From WGOA01 sp964429745 (GTDB lineage: Bacteria; Bacteroidota; Bacteroidia; Chitinophagales; BACL12): 64,000 bases of DNA. Positions within the stretch are counted from its first letter, which is position 1, and every line of letters starts with the position of its first letter. Both the position numbers and the translations under genes were made by a program. The DNA is taken from contig CAYSDI010000005.1 of NCBI GenBank assembly GCA_964429745.1, positions 1-64,000 on the forward strand, read 5' to 3'. Under the pieces are notes generated by a model. The model had not been told where the DNA came from. It was given only the letters and a program-made list of their open reading frames with translations, and ran no database searches. This document shows, piece after piece, positions 8,455 to 17,059 of this stretch.

Positions 8455-9999
8455 TTACGTTGTGTTCAAAATCTCCTCCAAATACTCCCGGTTGTTGGCC
8501 AGTCTGGGAACTTTGTGCTGCCCGCCGAGTTTGCCTTTGCGCTTAAGCCAATCGTAAAAGGTATTGTGAGGCACAGCGTGGAGAATGGGCATGCCCAGGG
8601 CCATGCTTTTGTGGCGCTTGGCGGCGTAGTCTGAATTGATTTCCTGCAAGGTGCGGTCCAGCGCTTCGGTAAAGGCTTCAAGCGACTCAGGCGGCGTATC
8701 GAACTCCACCAGCCATTCGTGCCCTCCCTTTTCGCCCGCTTCAAAATATATGGGAGCCGCCGTGTACTCGCGAACCAGCGCACCTGTGGCGGCTGACGCT
8801 TGCTCAATGGCCCGGTCGGCGTTTTCTACGATTACCTCTTCGCCAAACGCGTTAATGAAATGCCGGATGCGGCCAGCCACTTGCACGCGAAAGGGATCCA
8901 GGCTGGTGATGCGAACCGTGTCGCCGATGCGGTAGCGCCACAGCCCTGCATTGGTGCTGATCACCAACGCATAGATTTTGCCCAGTTCCAGACCGTCCAG
9001 CCCCACGGTGCGCGGCTCATTGCGGTTAAATTCTGACACGGGAATGAACTCGTAGTAGATGCCGTAGTCGAGCATGAGCAGCAGGTCGTGGCTGTCCAGG
9101 TGGTCCTGGATGGCAAAGAAACCCTCGGAGGCATTGTAGGTTTCCAGGTAGTTCATGTCGGGCGAAGGGATGAGTTCCTTGAACCGTTTTCGGTACGGGG
9201 CAAAGCTGACGCCTCCGTGGATGTAGAGCTCCAGATTTGGCCAGATGTCCAGCAGGTTGTTCTTGCCGGTTTCTTTGAACAGATGTTCAATGAGCACAAT
9301 GGTCCAGGTGGGCACGCCTGCGATGTGGGTCACATTTTGACGCAGGGTGGTTTCTACTATGCGTTCAATCTTTTCCTCCCAGTCGTCCAGCAGGGCGATG
9401 GACAAATCAGGTGTGCGAATAAAGCGCGCGGCCATGGGCATGTTTTGCATCATCACCGCGGAGACATCGCCGAAATAAGTGCCTTCGTTGAGCTTGTTCA
9501 CTTGGTGGCTGCCGCCCATGACCAGTCCGCGGCCACTGAATACTTTGGTGTCGGGAACATGGTAGCAGTAGAGCGACATGAGGTCTTTTCCCCCGGCAAA
9601 ATGGCATTCTTCCAGCGCTTCTTTACTAACGGGAATAAATTTGCTCCGGGCCGCTGTGGTGCCCGATGACTTGGCGAACCACTTAATTTCTGAGGGCCAA
9701 AGCAAACCTTGTTCGCCTTTCATGACCCGCTCAATGAGGGGCTGCACATCTTCGTAATCCTGAACGGGCACGCGTTGCCGGTATTCTTCCGGTGTGCGGA
9801 TGTCCGCATAGCCGTGGTCGCGCCCCCAGGTGGTTTTGGCGCCGTCGTTCATCAGCCTGCGAAACACTTCGTCCTGCACCTGTTGCGGGTGTTGCATAAA
9901 GTGCTCAATCTGGCCGATGCGCTGCTTGAGCATCCACGAAAACACGGCGTTAAAAACGCCGCGAGGTACTTCAGAGGGTTTCCTGGGAAGGAGGGCCAA
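8455..9999 (-). CDS. GH3 auxin-responsive promoter family protein
   Basis: Adenylate-forming enzyme of the GH3 family. In plants these conjugate amino acids to acyl-adenylated hormones; the bacterial role is unknown. Visible ATP-binding elements include the SSGTTAARSKFIPVS loop (near residue 112), a conserved YNASEGFFA motif (near 290), and a C-terminal domain with GRIRHFINAFGEEV. The 514 residues are full length. The frame starts at TTG (MALLPRKP), which fits the family N-terminus; no ATG is available nearby. lptB follows upstream on the same strand with a gap of about 56 bp. Confidence 0.88.
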   Translation of the reverse strand: MALLPRKPSEVPRGVFNAVFSWMLKQRIGQIEHFMQHPQQVQDEVFRRLMNDGAKTTWGRDHGYADIRTPEEYRQRVPVQDYEDVQPLIERVMKGEQGLLWPSEIKWFAKSSGTTAARSKFIPVSKEALEECHFAGGKDLMSLYCYHVPDTKVFSGRGLVMGGSHQVNKLNEGTYFGDVSAVMMQNMPMAARFIRTPDLSIALLDDWEEKIERIVETTLRQNVTHIAGVPTWTIVLIEHLFKETGKNNLLDIWPNLELYIHGGVSFAPYRKRFKELIPSPDMNYLETYNASEGFFAIQDHLDSHDLLLMLDYGIYYEFIPVSEFNRNEPRTVGLDGLELGKIYALVISTNAGLWRYRIGDTVRITSLDPFRVQVAGRIRHFINAFGEEVIVENADRAIEQASAATGALVREYTAAPIYFEAGEKGGHEWLVEFDTPPESLEAFTEALDRTLQEINSDYAAKRHKSMALGMPILHAVPHNTFYDWLKRKGKLGGQHKVPRLANNREYLEEILNTT

Positions 10000-10055
10000 A
10001 GTGGTCGATTTTTCGAAATTTACGAAGCCAGCGCTAAAAAGCCCTAAAAGGTGCG

Positions 10056-10808
10056 TCAGGATGGTGTTGCACCCGTTGGGCGCTTGCGACGCAGCTCAAA
10101 GTTCTGACCAAGATAAACCCGTCTGACCTGCTCATCGGCGGCCAGTTCTTCGGCGCTGCCGGAGCGCAGGATTTTGCCTTCAAAAAGCAGGTAAGCGCGA
10201 TCGGTGATGGACAGGGTTTCCTGGACGTTGTGGTCGGTGATCAGCACCCCGATGTTGCGGTCGCGCAGCCCGCTGACGATGCCCTGAATGTCTTCAACAG
10301 CAATGGGATCGATGCCCGCGAAAGGCTCGTCTAACAAAATAAACTTGGGATCTACCGCCAGGGCCCGGGCGATTTCAGTGCGGCGGCGCTCACCGCCCGA
10401 CAGCACATCGCCGTTGCTTTTGCGCACGTTTTCCAACCCGAATTCACCGATCAGGCGCTCGAGTTTGGCGTGTTGGTCCGCTTTGGTCAGCCCGGTCATT
10501 TCCAACACGGCGGCGATGTTGTCTTCCACACTCAACTTTCGAAACACCGAGGCCTCCTGCGGCAGGTAGCCAATGCCCATCTTAGCGCGGCGAAACATGG
10601 GCAGGCGCGTAATGTCTTTTCCGTCCAGCCGAATGACGCCTTCTGCGGGTTTAACCAGCCCCACGATCATGTAGAAGCTCGTTGTTTTGCCCGCGCCGTT
10701 GGGGCCGAGCAACCCGACAATTTCGCCTTGGCCAACTTGCAGGCTTACGTCATTGACGACGGCCCGGCCTTTGTAGCGCTTGATCAGATGGTCGGCCTGA
10801 AGAATCAT
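10056..10808 (-). CDS. lptB: LPS export ABC transporter ATPase LptB
   Basis: Cytoplasmic ATPase of the LptB2FGC complex that extracts lipopolysaccharide from the inner membrane and pushes it along the Lpt bridge. Walker A is GPNGAGKTT (35-43), the Q-loop lies in YLPQEAS, the signature is LSGGE (136-140), and Walker B is ILLDEPF (157-163) followed by the family-typical AGIDPIAVEDIQ. Length 250 residues is normal. It follows the porP/sprF-like gene by 33 bp, so recJ, porP-like and lptB probably form one transcript. The lptFG genes are not in this window. Confidence 0.94.
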   Translation of the reverse strand: MILQADHLIKRYKGRAVVNDVSLQVGQGEIVGLLGPNGAGKTTSFYMIVGLVKPAEGVIRLDGKDITRLPMFRRAKMGIGYLPQEASVFRKLSVEDNIAAVLEMTGLTKADQHAKLERLIGEFGLENVRKSNGDVLSGGERRRTEIARALAVDPKFILLDEPFAGIDPIAVEDIQGIVSGLRDRNIGVLITDHNVQETLSITDRAYLLFEGKILRSGSAEELAADEQVRRVYLGQNFELRRKRPTGATPS

Positions 10809-10841
10809 GGTAGATTCAAAGGATCAGAATTGTTTGCAGGA

Positions 10842-11849
10842 TCATGGTTGCATTTGCAGCGGGCCCGGACGCCGGGCCTGGCTGCTTTCTTGGCTTTTCT
10901 GGTAGCGGTACAACAGGGTCAGTTCAAAATTGCTGCGGTCTGCAGCGAATTGATTGAGCACGTAAGTATACGTCCCGCGGAGCGAAAAACGTTCCTCGAA
11001 GCCTACCTCAGCGCTCAGCAGGATTTGCTGGAACCGCTCTTGCACCACCGGAAAACTCGGGTTTGGCGGCACTTGTTGCCGCAGGTCAATCCGGTAACCG
11101 ACGCCTACTCCAAATTGGTCATCAAAGCGGGCATCAGCCATGAAATCGCTCAGGAAATTGCCGGAATTGGCGTAGCGCCCCAGAAACGAAGGGGTGATGA
11201 CCAGGCCGTCCAGGTCAATGCCATAGCTTGCGTTGAGGTAATAAATGTCGTCGATGGTGGCGGTGACGGCCGAGGTGTATTCCACCGTAGGACGACCGAG
11301 GTGCGTGGCACCAGCCCCCAGCGAAAGATTTTGGTAGGTGTACCAGATGCCCGCATCAAAGTCGGGGAAGAATCGGTTGCGCCGGTCCAGCGCGGTGGGT
11401 ACGCCTGCCTGTTGAAAGCCGACAATCTCGCGACTGCCCAGGCCCAAACTTCCCCCGACCAACAGACGGTGCCCAGTCTCGTCAATGACTGGGTAAGCAA
11501 AACCGACATCAGCGGTAACATAGCGCGCGCTGAAAGGCACAAAGACGTAGGTCAGGTTGGCGGTGAAGGCCCCGTCAAAACTCCCCACGGCTTGGCGAAC
11601 GCCGAGCGTGAAGGACGAACTGACCAGGGTGTCCAACACGGCTGCAAGGCTTTGTCCTGTGGCGAAAACGGCACCATCGTCAAAAACGCCGGCATAGGCG
11701 GGATTCAGACTGCTGAAGGTATGGTAACCGTGGGCGCTCACCGGGTCAGAGGTGAGTGCGGTGCCCGAGAAAAACTGCGCATGCAGGACGGCGGGCATGA
11801 ACAGGCACAACCAAGCAGCAACAATACAATAGAGTATGTTATGCTTCAA
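10842..11849 (-). CDS. PorP/SprF-like outer-membrane protein (type IX secretion)
   Basis: Predicted outer-membrane beta-barrel of the PorP/SprF family, which supports type IX secretion or surface attachment of its cargo. A signal peptide ending near VLHAQ is followed by the family hallmark LNPAYAG (SSLNPAYAGVFDDG, about residues 47-60). The rest alternates aromatic-rich strands ending in a terminal strand NFELTLLYRYQK. Length 335 residues fits. The only sensible start is TTG at 11849, because no ATG precedes the signal peptide; it overlaps the end of recJ by 11 bp, pointing to translational coupling. Its specific cargo is unknown. Confidence 0.85.
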   Translation of the reverse strand: MKHNILYCIVAAWLCLFMPAVLHAQFFSGTALTSDPVSAHGYHTFSSLNPAYAGVFDDGAVFATGQSLAAVLDTLVSSSFTLGVRQAVGSFDGAFTANLTYVFVPFSARYVTADVGFAYPVIDETGHRLLVGGSLGLGSREIVGFQQAGVPTALDRRNRFFPDFDAGIWYTYQNLSLGAGATHLGRPTVEYTSAVTATIDDIYYLNASYGIDLDGLVITPSFLGRYANSGNFLSDFMADARFDDQFGVGVGYRIDLRQQVPPNPSFPVVQERFQQILLSAEVGFEERFSLRGTYTYVLNQFAADRSNFELTLLYRYQKSQESSQARRPGPLQMQP

Positions 11850-13590
11850 TTTCCTCGCTCCGTTTAATGGATTTGATTTGCAATTGCAGCGATACTTGTC
11901 CGTTCCAGCGGTTTTCTTCTACGTGGTAAGCCAGCGCGAGAGGTTTGCCACTGCTGCAGAGTTCCAGTGACGAGGCTTGCCCAAAGGCAATGCCGTCAAA
12001 ACTGGCACCGGCGCCCCGCACCTGCACTTTGAGGTGCTCTTCTTTTAACACCCGGGGCGCTCCCTGGGTTTGGAGTGCTCTGCTGGCGAAAATGGGAGCG
12101 GGGTTGCCCGGTCCAAAGGGCTCAAATTGCCGCAGGATGCTAAAGAATTTCTCTTTCAGATCCGGGAGCGTCAATTCGGCATCGATGCGCAAACGCGGAA
12201 CCAGAAGGTCGCGGGGAATGCGCTCCCGTACCGCCGCTTCGAAACGCTCTCGAAAAATTGGCACGTTGGCCAAAGGCATGCTCAGGCCGGCCGCAAAAGG
12301 ATGCCCGCCGAAGCGGTCCAACAGATCGCTGCAGGCGGCAATGGCGTCGTGGATATCAAGCCCCGGCACGGACCGCGCGGAGCCTACGGCCTGCCCGTTC
12401 GATGCCGTCAGCACGATGGTGGGCCGGTAGTGTTTCTCAATCAGGCGGCTGGCCACAATGCCAATGACGCCTTTGTGCCAGTGTTCCGCAAAGACTACCG
12501 TAGAAAAGCGCTCTTCCCGATCCGGCCAGGCCCAGAGCATGGTCAGCGCTTCGCGGGTGGTGTCCTGGTCTTCCTGCTTGCGGTGGTCGTTGCGGCTTTG
12601 CAGTTCATCGGCACCGTCACGCGCAGGGTCTTCGGTTTCTGCCAGGAGCATCGCCACTGCGTCGCGCGCGTGGCCCATGCGTCCGGCGGCGTTGATCCGC
12701 GGAGCCAGCCCGAAGACGACGTCGCGGATGGTTGGGGTCCCGGTAACTTTGGCCTGCCTTAGCAGGGCGCGCAGTCCGGGACGGGGCGCTTCTGCCAGGC
12801 GCCGCAAGCCGTGGTGCAGCAGCACGCGATTTTCGCCCGTAACGGGAACAATGTCGGCAGCGATGCTGACCGCCACCAGATCCAGGCCCTCGTACAATTC
12901 GTCCGTAGACAGCCCGTGCCGCTCCACAAACCCCTGCAAAAGCTTAAACCCGACGCCGCAGCCGCAGAGTTCTTTGTAAGGGTACCCGCAATCGGCTTGT
13001 TTGGGGTCTAAAATGGCCACTGCATCCGGCAATTCGCTTCCGGGAAGGTGGTGATCTGTTACGATAACCTCTATGCCCAGGGCGCGGGCTTCTGCAACAC
13101 GGTCCACCGCTTTGATGCCGCAGTCCAGCGTAAGGATGAGCCCAACGCCGGTAGCTGCCGCGTAACGGACACCTGCCTCGGACAAACCATAGCCTTCGCT
13201 ATCCCGGTCGGGAATGTAATATTCCACGGCATCATGGCGACGGCGCAAAAAACGGTACACCAGCGCCACGGCCGTGGTGCCATCCACATCGTAGTCGCCG
13301 TAAACCAACATGCGCTCGCCGCGGCTAAGTGCAAGGTCGAGCCGATCCAAGGCTTGCACCATGCCCTTCATGGCCAGCGGCGCATGCAAGTGCTTTAGTT
13401 CGGGCCGGAAAAACTGGCGGGCCCCTTCAAAATCGCTAACGCCTCGCTGCACCAACAACCGGCAAAACACCGGGTGAATGCCCAGTTCGCGTTGCAAGGC
13501 CACAACCCGGTTTTCATCAACCGGCTCCCATTCCCAGCGGTACTCCACAGGGCGGCAAGTTAGCGGATTACCGGTGCAAGGACTGGCCAC
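11839..13590 (-). CDS. recJ: Single-stranded-DNA-specific exonuclease RecJ
   Basis: 5'-3' ssDNA exonuclease of the DHH superfamily acting in recombination and repair. Motif I is YGDYDVDGTTA (97-107), the DHH motif is VTDHHLPG (177-184), and further metal-binding segments include APRINAAGRMGHA and the DHHA1 domain with GGHPFAAGLSM. The C-terminal OB-like RecJ domain contains FGPGNPAPIF. Size, 583 residues, is normal. The frame opens with GTG at 13590, but a second GTG at 13548 gives MEYRWEWEP, closer to the family N-terminus and perhaps the true start. Confidence 0.93.
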   Translation of the reverse strand: MASPCTGNPLTCRPVEYRWEWEPVDENRVVALQRELGIHPVFCRLLVQRGVSDFEGARQFFRPELKHLHAPLAMKGMVQALDRLDLALSRGERMLVYGDYDVDGTTAVALVYRFLRRRHDAVEYYIPDRDSEGYGLSEAGVRYAAATGVGLILTLDCGIKAVDRVAEARALGIEVIVTDHHLPGSELPDAVAILDPKQADCGYPYKELCGCGVGFKLLQGFVERHGLSTDELYEGLDLVAVSIAADIVPVTGENRVLLHHGLRRLAEAPRPGLRALLRQAKVTGTPTIRDVVFGLAPRINAAGRMGHARDAVAMLLAETEDPARDGADELQSRNDHRKQEDQDTTREALTMLWAWPDREERFSTVVFAEHWHKGVIGIVASRLIEKHYRPTIVLTASNGQAVGSARSVPGLDIHDAIAACSDLLDRFGGHPFAAGLSMPLANVPIFRERFEAAVRERIPRDLLVPRLRIDAELTLPDLKEKFFSILRQFEPFGPGNPAPIFASRALQTQGAPRVLKEEHLKVQVRGAGASFDGIAFGQASSLELCSSGKPLALAYHVEENRWNGQVSLQLQIKSIKRSEEIEA

Positions 13591-13691
13591 TTAAGCGGTT
13601 ATTCCTGGCATGTTCATAACTTCATGGGGCGGGTGGTGCGGTCCAATACACGCTGTAATTCGGGCGAAGGGCTATGCGGCAATACGCGGCA

Positions 13692-15365
13692 TCAGGGCAG
13701 CAACACCACCGGTATCGCTGCAGCGGGGCTCTCAAAAAAATACAGTCCTGGAGATAAGCCCTCCATAGAGACCCCAAGCACCGAACCAGCAGCCCATAGC
13801 CCGGAGCGGAGCGGCCGGCCGAGCGCATCGCGCAGCGACCAGGGTTGGCGTTCAGCGCCTAAACTGGCTTCGGGCCACGCAAGCCCTTCGACATACAGCA
13901 TGCCCTGTGCGCCCACCGGATTGGGGTAAAGGTGCAGCGAGCCTGCCATGGGCTGAACGCTTGGCACGCCATCTACACGGCAGTAGCCGTCCAGCAACGC
14001 CAACATAGCCTGATGAATGTTCAGGCGACCGCCCGAAACACTGCGCAAGTTCAGGTCGTCAACGGGCGTTACGCCATCCAGCAGGTATTGACGCACCAAC
14101 AGCGCCATGCCTGCCGGATCAAAACGGTAGTCTTCCAAAAAGCGCGGACACGCAGCGGCGTAAAGCAGCGCAATGGTTCCCGCCACATGTGGCGTGGCCA
14201 TGGATGTTCCGCTATTAAACGAATAAGTGTTTCCCGGCGTCGTTGAATACACCCCCGTTCCTGGTGCCCCCAAATCAATGTTTTCGAGGCCATAACCTGC
14301 GCCGCTAAGCTCATCATCGTTGTCCGTATTGGTCACGGCAATCATGTAGGGGCTGGAACAGGTGGTGGGCACGTCGCCGATAACGTCCACGTTCAGGAAC
14401 GCGTTGATAGTTGCCGCCGGACTCAGGATGCCCAATGCGCCGAGGCTGTCGTACATGGCGCACCAGATGGGGAATTCTTCCGGCTGCGCGAAATCAAGCC
14501 CGAAGCTGGAATTGGTAACCACGACAAAAGCGCCTTCTGCTCCGCCTGTGGCGTCGTAGCGCTTGCGCATGGCGTGAATGTAGCCGTAGGCGGCCACGAC
14601 ATCGTCTTCTTCTAATTCAGCAAAGACCGGCAGAATGGGCGTGCCCCAATTCACGCCGGTTACGCCAAGACCGTTGTTGCCCAGCGCCGCGGCAATGCCG
14701 CACACATGGGTGCCGTGCAGTTCTACGGGCAGCGATGCATTGGCGTCTGTCGCGTTCCAGCCGCGGTAGTCGTCCACATAGCCGTTGCCGTCGTTGTCCA
14801 GGCTATCGCCGTCAATTTCGCTGCGATTGGTCCAAAACCACAAATCTTCGTGGTTGCGGTCAAAACCGTCGTCGACCACAGCGATGACGATGGTATCTCC
14901 CAAAGCCGTAACCCCGCCAGTGCTGATGTCCCAGGCTTCCGGGGCGTCAATGTCTGCGCCGTCCAGTCCCGGACCGCCCATGTTGTTCATGCCCCATTGC
15001 AGGGGGAAACTGGGATCGGAGGGAATAAGCCGCTTTTGGAGCTTGTGGTTGAGCTGTGCGGCTTGCAACGCCGGCAGGCGCTGGAGGCGGGGCAGCCAAA
15101 GTTGCGGGTCACTTTCAGGGCTCAGGTCAAGGCGGTACAGGCCCAAAGCAGGAGCGAGGGGTTCCAGCTTAGCGGCTTGGTCCGGGTAGGTGGCGTGCAG
15201 GCTGCTGAGCAGCGCCGAGGGTTGTTGGCCAGGGTGGAATTGCAGCAGGTATTGTCCCGGAATTGCCGCATCAGCAGAAGCCGATTGCGCGTTGCTCATC
15301 CCGGTGGGAAGGAGCACTAAGCCGAAGCAGAGCAGAAGGATTGCGCACTGGTGGAGGGGCACCAT
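13692..15365 (-). CDS. Secreted subtilisin-like (S8) protease with type IX sorting domain
   Basis: Predicted secreted serine protease. A signal peptide (1-26, ending SNAQ) is followed by an I9-like propeptide, then the S8 triad: Asp165 in AVVDDG, His217 in LHGTHVCG, Ser388 in SGTSMATPHVAG. A short C-terminal domain beginning LHLYPNPVGAQG (about 480) is a type A T9SS sorting domain, so the enzyme should cross the outer membrane and be anchored or released. Asp/Asn-rich DGDSLDNDGNGYVDD (about 185-199) looks like a calcium-binding insertion. At 557 residues it is compact. It is downstream of the DUF5011-like lipoproteins on the same strand, 178 bp after the nearest. Confidence 0.92.
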   Translation of the reverse strand: MVPLHQCAILLLCFGLVLLPTGMSNAQSASADAAIPGQYLLQFHPGQQPSALLSSLHATYPDQAAKLEPLAPALGLYRLDLSPESDPQLWLPRLQRLPALQAAQLNHKLQKRLIPSDPSFPLQWGMNNMGGPGLDGADIDAPEAWDISTGGVTALGDTIVIAVVDDGFDRNHEDLWFWTNRSEIDGDSLDNDGNGYVDDYRGWNATDANASLPVELHGTHVCGIAAALGNNGLGVTGVNWGTPILPVFAELEEDDVVAAYGYIHAMRKRYDATGGAEGAFVVVTNSSFGLDFAQPEEFPIWCAMYDSLGALGILSPAATINAFLNVDVIGDVPTTCSSPYMIAVTNTDNDDELSGAGYGLENIDLGAPGTGVYSTTPGNTYSFNSGTSMATPHVAGTIALLYAAACPRFLEDYRFDPAGMALLVRQYLLDGVTPVDDLNLRSVSGGRLNIHQAMLALLDGYCRVDGVPSVQPMAGSLHLYPNPVGAQGMLYVEGLAWPEASLGAERQPWSLRDALGRPLRSGLWAAGSVLGVSMEGLSPGLYFFESPAAAIPVVLLP

Positions 15366-15543
15366 GCAGGGGCGGGGAAGGGGTTGTGGCGAGAACTCGT
15401 TTCCGGAGTTTTAACTTCGGTTGCAAGCTGTTTTGCCGCCCTTCGACCTATAAATATAGCGATTTGCGGCACAATCAAACGCGGACAAGGTTGGCGATAC
15501 GCAACAGCGGTCATCGCCGACAGCTGGCTACCCGGTCAGAGGT

Positions 15544-16203
15544 TCAGCGTTTCACAAGCCGGGTTCGGCAGCTTTCCGTAATGGCGCCGTTGTCTACAGA
15601 CCAGTTCAGGTAGAGCGTGTCGCCTGTGGGCACGGCTAAGCCGGTGCCGGACCAGTCCAGCGAAGCGGTGCTGCGGTCCAGGCTGAGTTCCTGGCCGTAA
15701 TCGCCTTGCAAAAACAGGTTGACGTAGCTGCCGGGGCCAAAATTGCCCAGGTTGAACAGCAGAACCCTGTTTTCAGGGCAAGTGCAGTCCTGAATGCCGG
15801 CCTGGTAGCTGAAAATGCCCGAGGTGCAGGTGTCGATGGCGCTGTATTCCACGGCGTAGTAGCTCTCTTTTTCCATGCCGACGCGCACGCCAAAGCCCAC
15901 GCTGCTCTCGTTGCCGGCCTCGTCGCTGATGCTGAAATCCACCCGGTAGTCGCCGTAGCGCTCCGTGTCGACGTTGCCTTCCTGCACCAGCGCGGCCGTC
16001 AGGTCGCAGTCGCGGTTGTCCACCACCTCCAATATAGCCTCCGGGAGAGAGTCTCCGAGCAGCACAAATTCCGGCAGGGCGCGCTGGACCGTGATCTGGG
16101 GAGCCTCTTGGTCAGCGGGTTTGCAGGCCTGCAGCAACGCGCTGAGAGCGGCCGTGGCGGCCAAAGCCAAGAGAACTCGGGGCAAATGGTTCAGAGCGTG
16201 CAT
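15544..16203 (-). CDS. DUF5011-like (Ig-fold) lipoprotein, copy 1
   Basis: Secreted lipoprotein of unknown function, 219 residues. The signal peptide ends at a lipobox LLQAC (Cys near 27). It then has an Ig-like DUF5011-type domain: APQITVQ, VLLGDSLPEA, VDNRDCDLTAAL, and the hallmark DFSISDEAGNESSVGFGVRV. The C-terminal half is a beta-rich region with SAIDTCTSGIFSYQ and a conserved Cys pair, shared with the two neighbouring copies, ending ITESCRTRLVKR. The three genes have the same architecture and size, so they look like tandem duplicates. Likely displayed on an envelope surface. Confidence 0.72.
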   Translation of the reverse strand: MHALNHLPRVLLALAATAALSALLQACKPADQEAPQITVQRALPEFVLLGDSLPEAILEVVDNRDCDLTAALVQEGNVDTERYGDYRVDFSISDEAGNESSVGFGVRVGMEKESYYAVEYSAIDTCTSGIFSYQAGIQDCTCPENRVLLFNLGNFGPGSYVNLFLQGDYGQELSLDRSTASLDWSGTGLAVPTGDTLYLNWSVDNGAITESCRTRLVKR

Positions 16204-16270
16204 ACAGCGGTTGTGGGGGCGTGACGCCTGTCTGTTTATGGGGGTGTCAAGCCCATTAGGGCATTAAATC

Positions 16271-16921
16271 TCAGGGCTTTCGGAATTGGCTAACACATGA
16301 CTTAAACGATACTGAATCGATTTCGTCAAAGGGCAAATCGAAGGCAAAGCGGCTGGTGGTTCCGTACAAAAGCACGGAACTGCCCGCGTAGGTAAAGTCC
16401 GGGAGGGAATCGTTGAGGTTGATGCTGTTCCCAAGCCTGCCCAGGATCTGCAAATGTGTTTGGTAGCTGCTCCCGCGGTTTCGCCAATTGGAAAGGGCAA
16501 TCTGTGTGCTGTCCAGCGGATCGAGAACCGCCACAGCAGCGTAGTTAATCAGGATAGAATCGCAACTGTCGCGGACCGACCAGGTGCCGGTGTAGTCCTG
16601 GGTTCTGGCGTAGACTCCTACGAATCGGGTAGCGGAGTCTTCATTTCCCGCGCCATCGGAAACGTAATAGTATACCGGATATTCCCCTACGGAATCGGTG
16701 CGAACGCGGCTGGCATCCGAGCTGACTGCCGCTGTGTCCAACACGCCTTCCTCTTTGTCCGTGCCCAACGCTCCTCTTTCCTGGTAAGTCTGGCCAAGCG
16801 GAACCCGGTATTCCGGTTCCAAAACCACCACAACCGGTGGGGTCGTGTCTGTTTTTTGGCACGCTACCACCAGGATAGTCAACAGCGAGCCCAGTAAAAT
16901 GCGCAACGTTCTGGAAGACAT
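16271..16921 (-). CDS. DUF5011-like (Ig-fold) lipoprotein, copy 2
   Basis: Lipoprotein paralogue of the genes on either side, 216 residues from the ATG at 16921; a TTG three codons upstream is less likely. Lipobox LVVAC (Cys near 21) precedes TPPVVVV, the VPLGQTYQERGALGTDKEEG strand pair and VYYYVSDGAGNED, which are the DUF5011 landmarks. The C-terminal module has RDSCDSILINYAAVAVLDP and ends SFKSCVSQFRKP, keeping the two cysteines. A TAACTTTG element sits 6 bases upstream of the ATG, just after a strong hairpin, so it may be transcribed separately with almost no leader. Confidence 0.7.
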   Translation of the reverse strand: MSSRTLRILLGSLLTILVVACQKTDTTPPVVVVLEPEYRVPLGQTYQERGALGTDKEEGVLDTAAVSSDASRVRTDSVGEYPVYYYVSDGAGNEDSATRFVGVYARTQDYTGTWSVRDSCDSILINYAAVAVLDPLDSTQIALSNWRNRGSSYQTHLQILGRLGNSINLNDSLPDFTYAGSSVLLYGTTSRFAFDLPFDEIDSVSFKSCVSQFRKP

Positions 16922-16927
16922 GGGGCT

Positions 16928-16935
16928 CAAAGTTA
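16928..16935 (-). promoter_or_regulatory. Bacteroidota -7 element TAACTTTG
   Basis: On the minus strand TAACTTTG matches the consensus TAnnTTTG and lies 6 bases before the ATG of the second DUF5011-like gene. A start point about seven bases downstream would give a nearly leaderless message. It abuts the terminator hairpin of the gene upstream. Confidence 0.4.
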
Positions 16936-16936
16936 A

Positions 16937-16964
16937 GAAAGCCGCCCCGGTGAGGGCGGCTTTC
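16937..16964 (-). terminator. Hairpin terminator between DUF5011-like copies 3 and 2
   Basis: A perfect 11-bp stem, GAAAGCCGCCC pairing with GGGCGGCTTTC, closes a 6-base loop. It lies about 95 bp after the stop of the third DUF5011-like gene and before the promoter-like element of the second, so it probably ends the upstream transcript. The T-run after the stem is short. Confidence 0.7.
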
Positions 16965-16970
16965 TATGAA

Positions 16971-17020
16971 TTGTTCTATTCGTTGTTCTATCCGTTGTGG
17001 ATACCCGTTGTGGATACCCG
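16971..17020. repeat. Short tandem repeat array A (12-13 bp units)
   Basis: Two 12-bp units (TTGTTCTATTCG and TTGTTCTATCCG) run directly into two identical 13-bp units (TTGTGGATACCCG), followed by a partial TTGAAGC. An inverted copy of the unit start (ACAACGG at 17040-17046, CAACG at 17032-17036) can pair with CCGTTGT (17005-17011) and CGTTG (17019-17023). The array is in the 3' untranslated region of the third DUF5011-like gene. Confidence 0.75.
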
Positions 17021-17059
17021 TTGAAGCTAACCAACGTCTACAACGGAAACAGAAGCGAA

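Noticed and set aside
11150..11867. Long plus-strand frames opposite porP and recJ
   Set aside because: They are shadows of the minus-strand genes, rich in residues from reverse-complement codon bias and without homologous motifs.
16995..17020. Two TGTGGATA stretches resembling DnaA boxes
   Set aside because: They are part of a 13-bp repeat unit, match only eight of nine positions, and lie 38 kb from dnaA with no other origin features.
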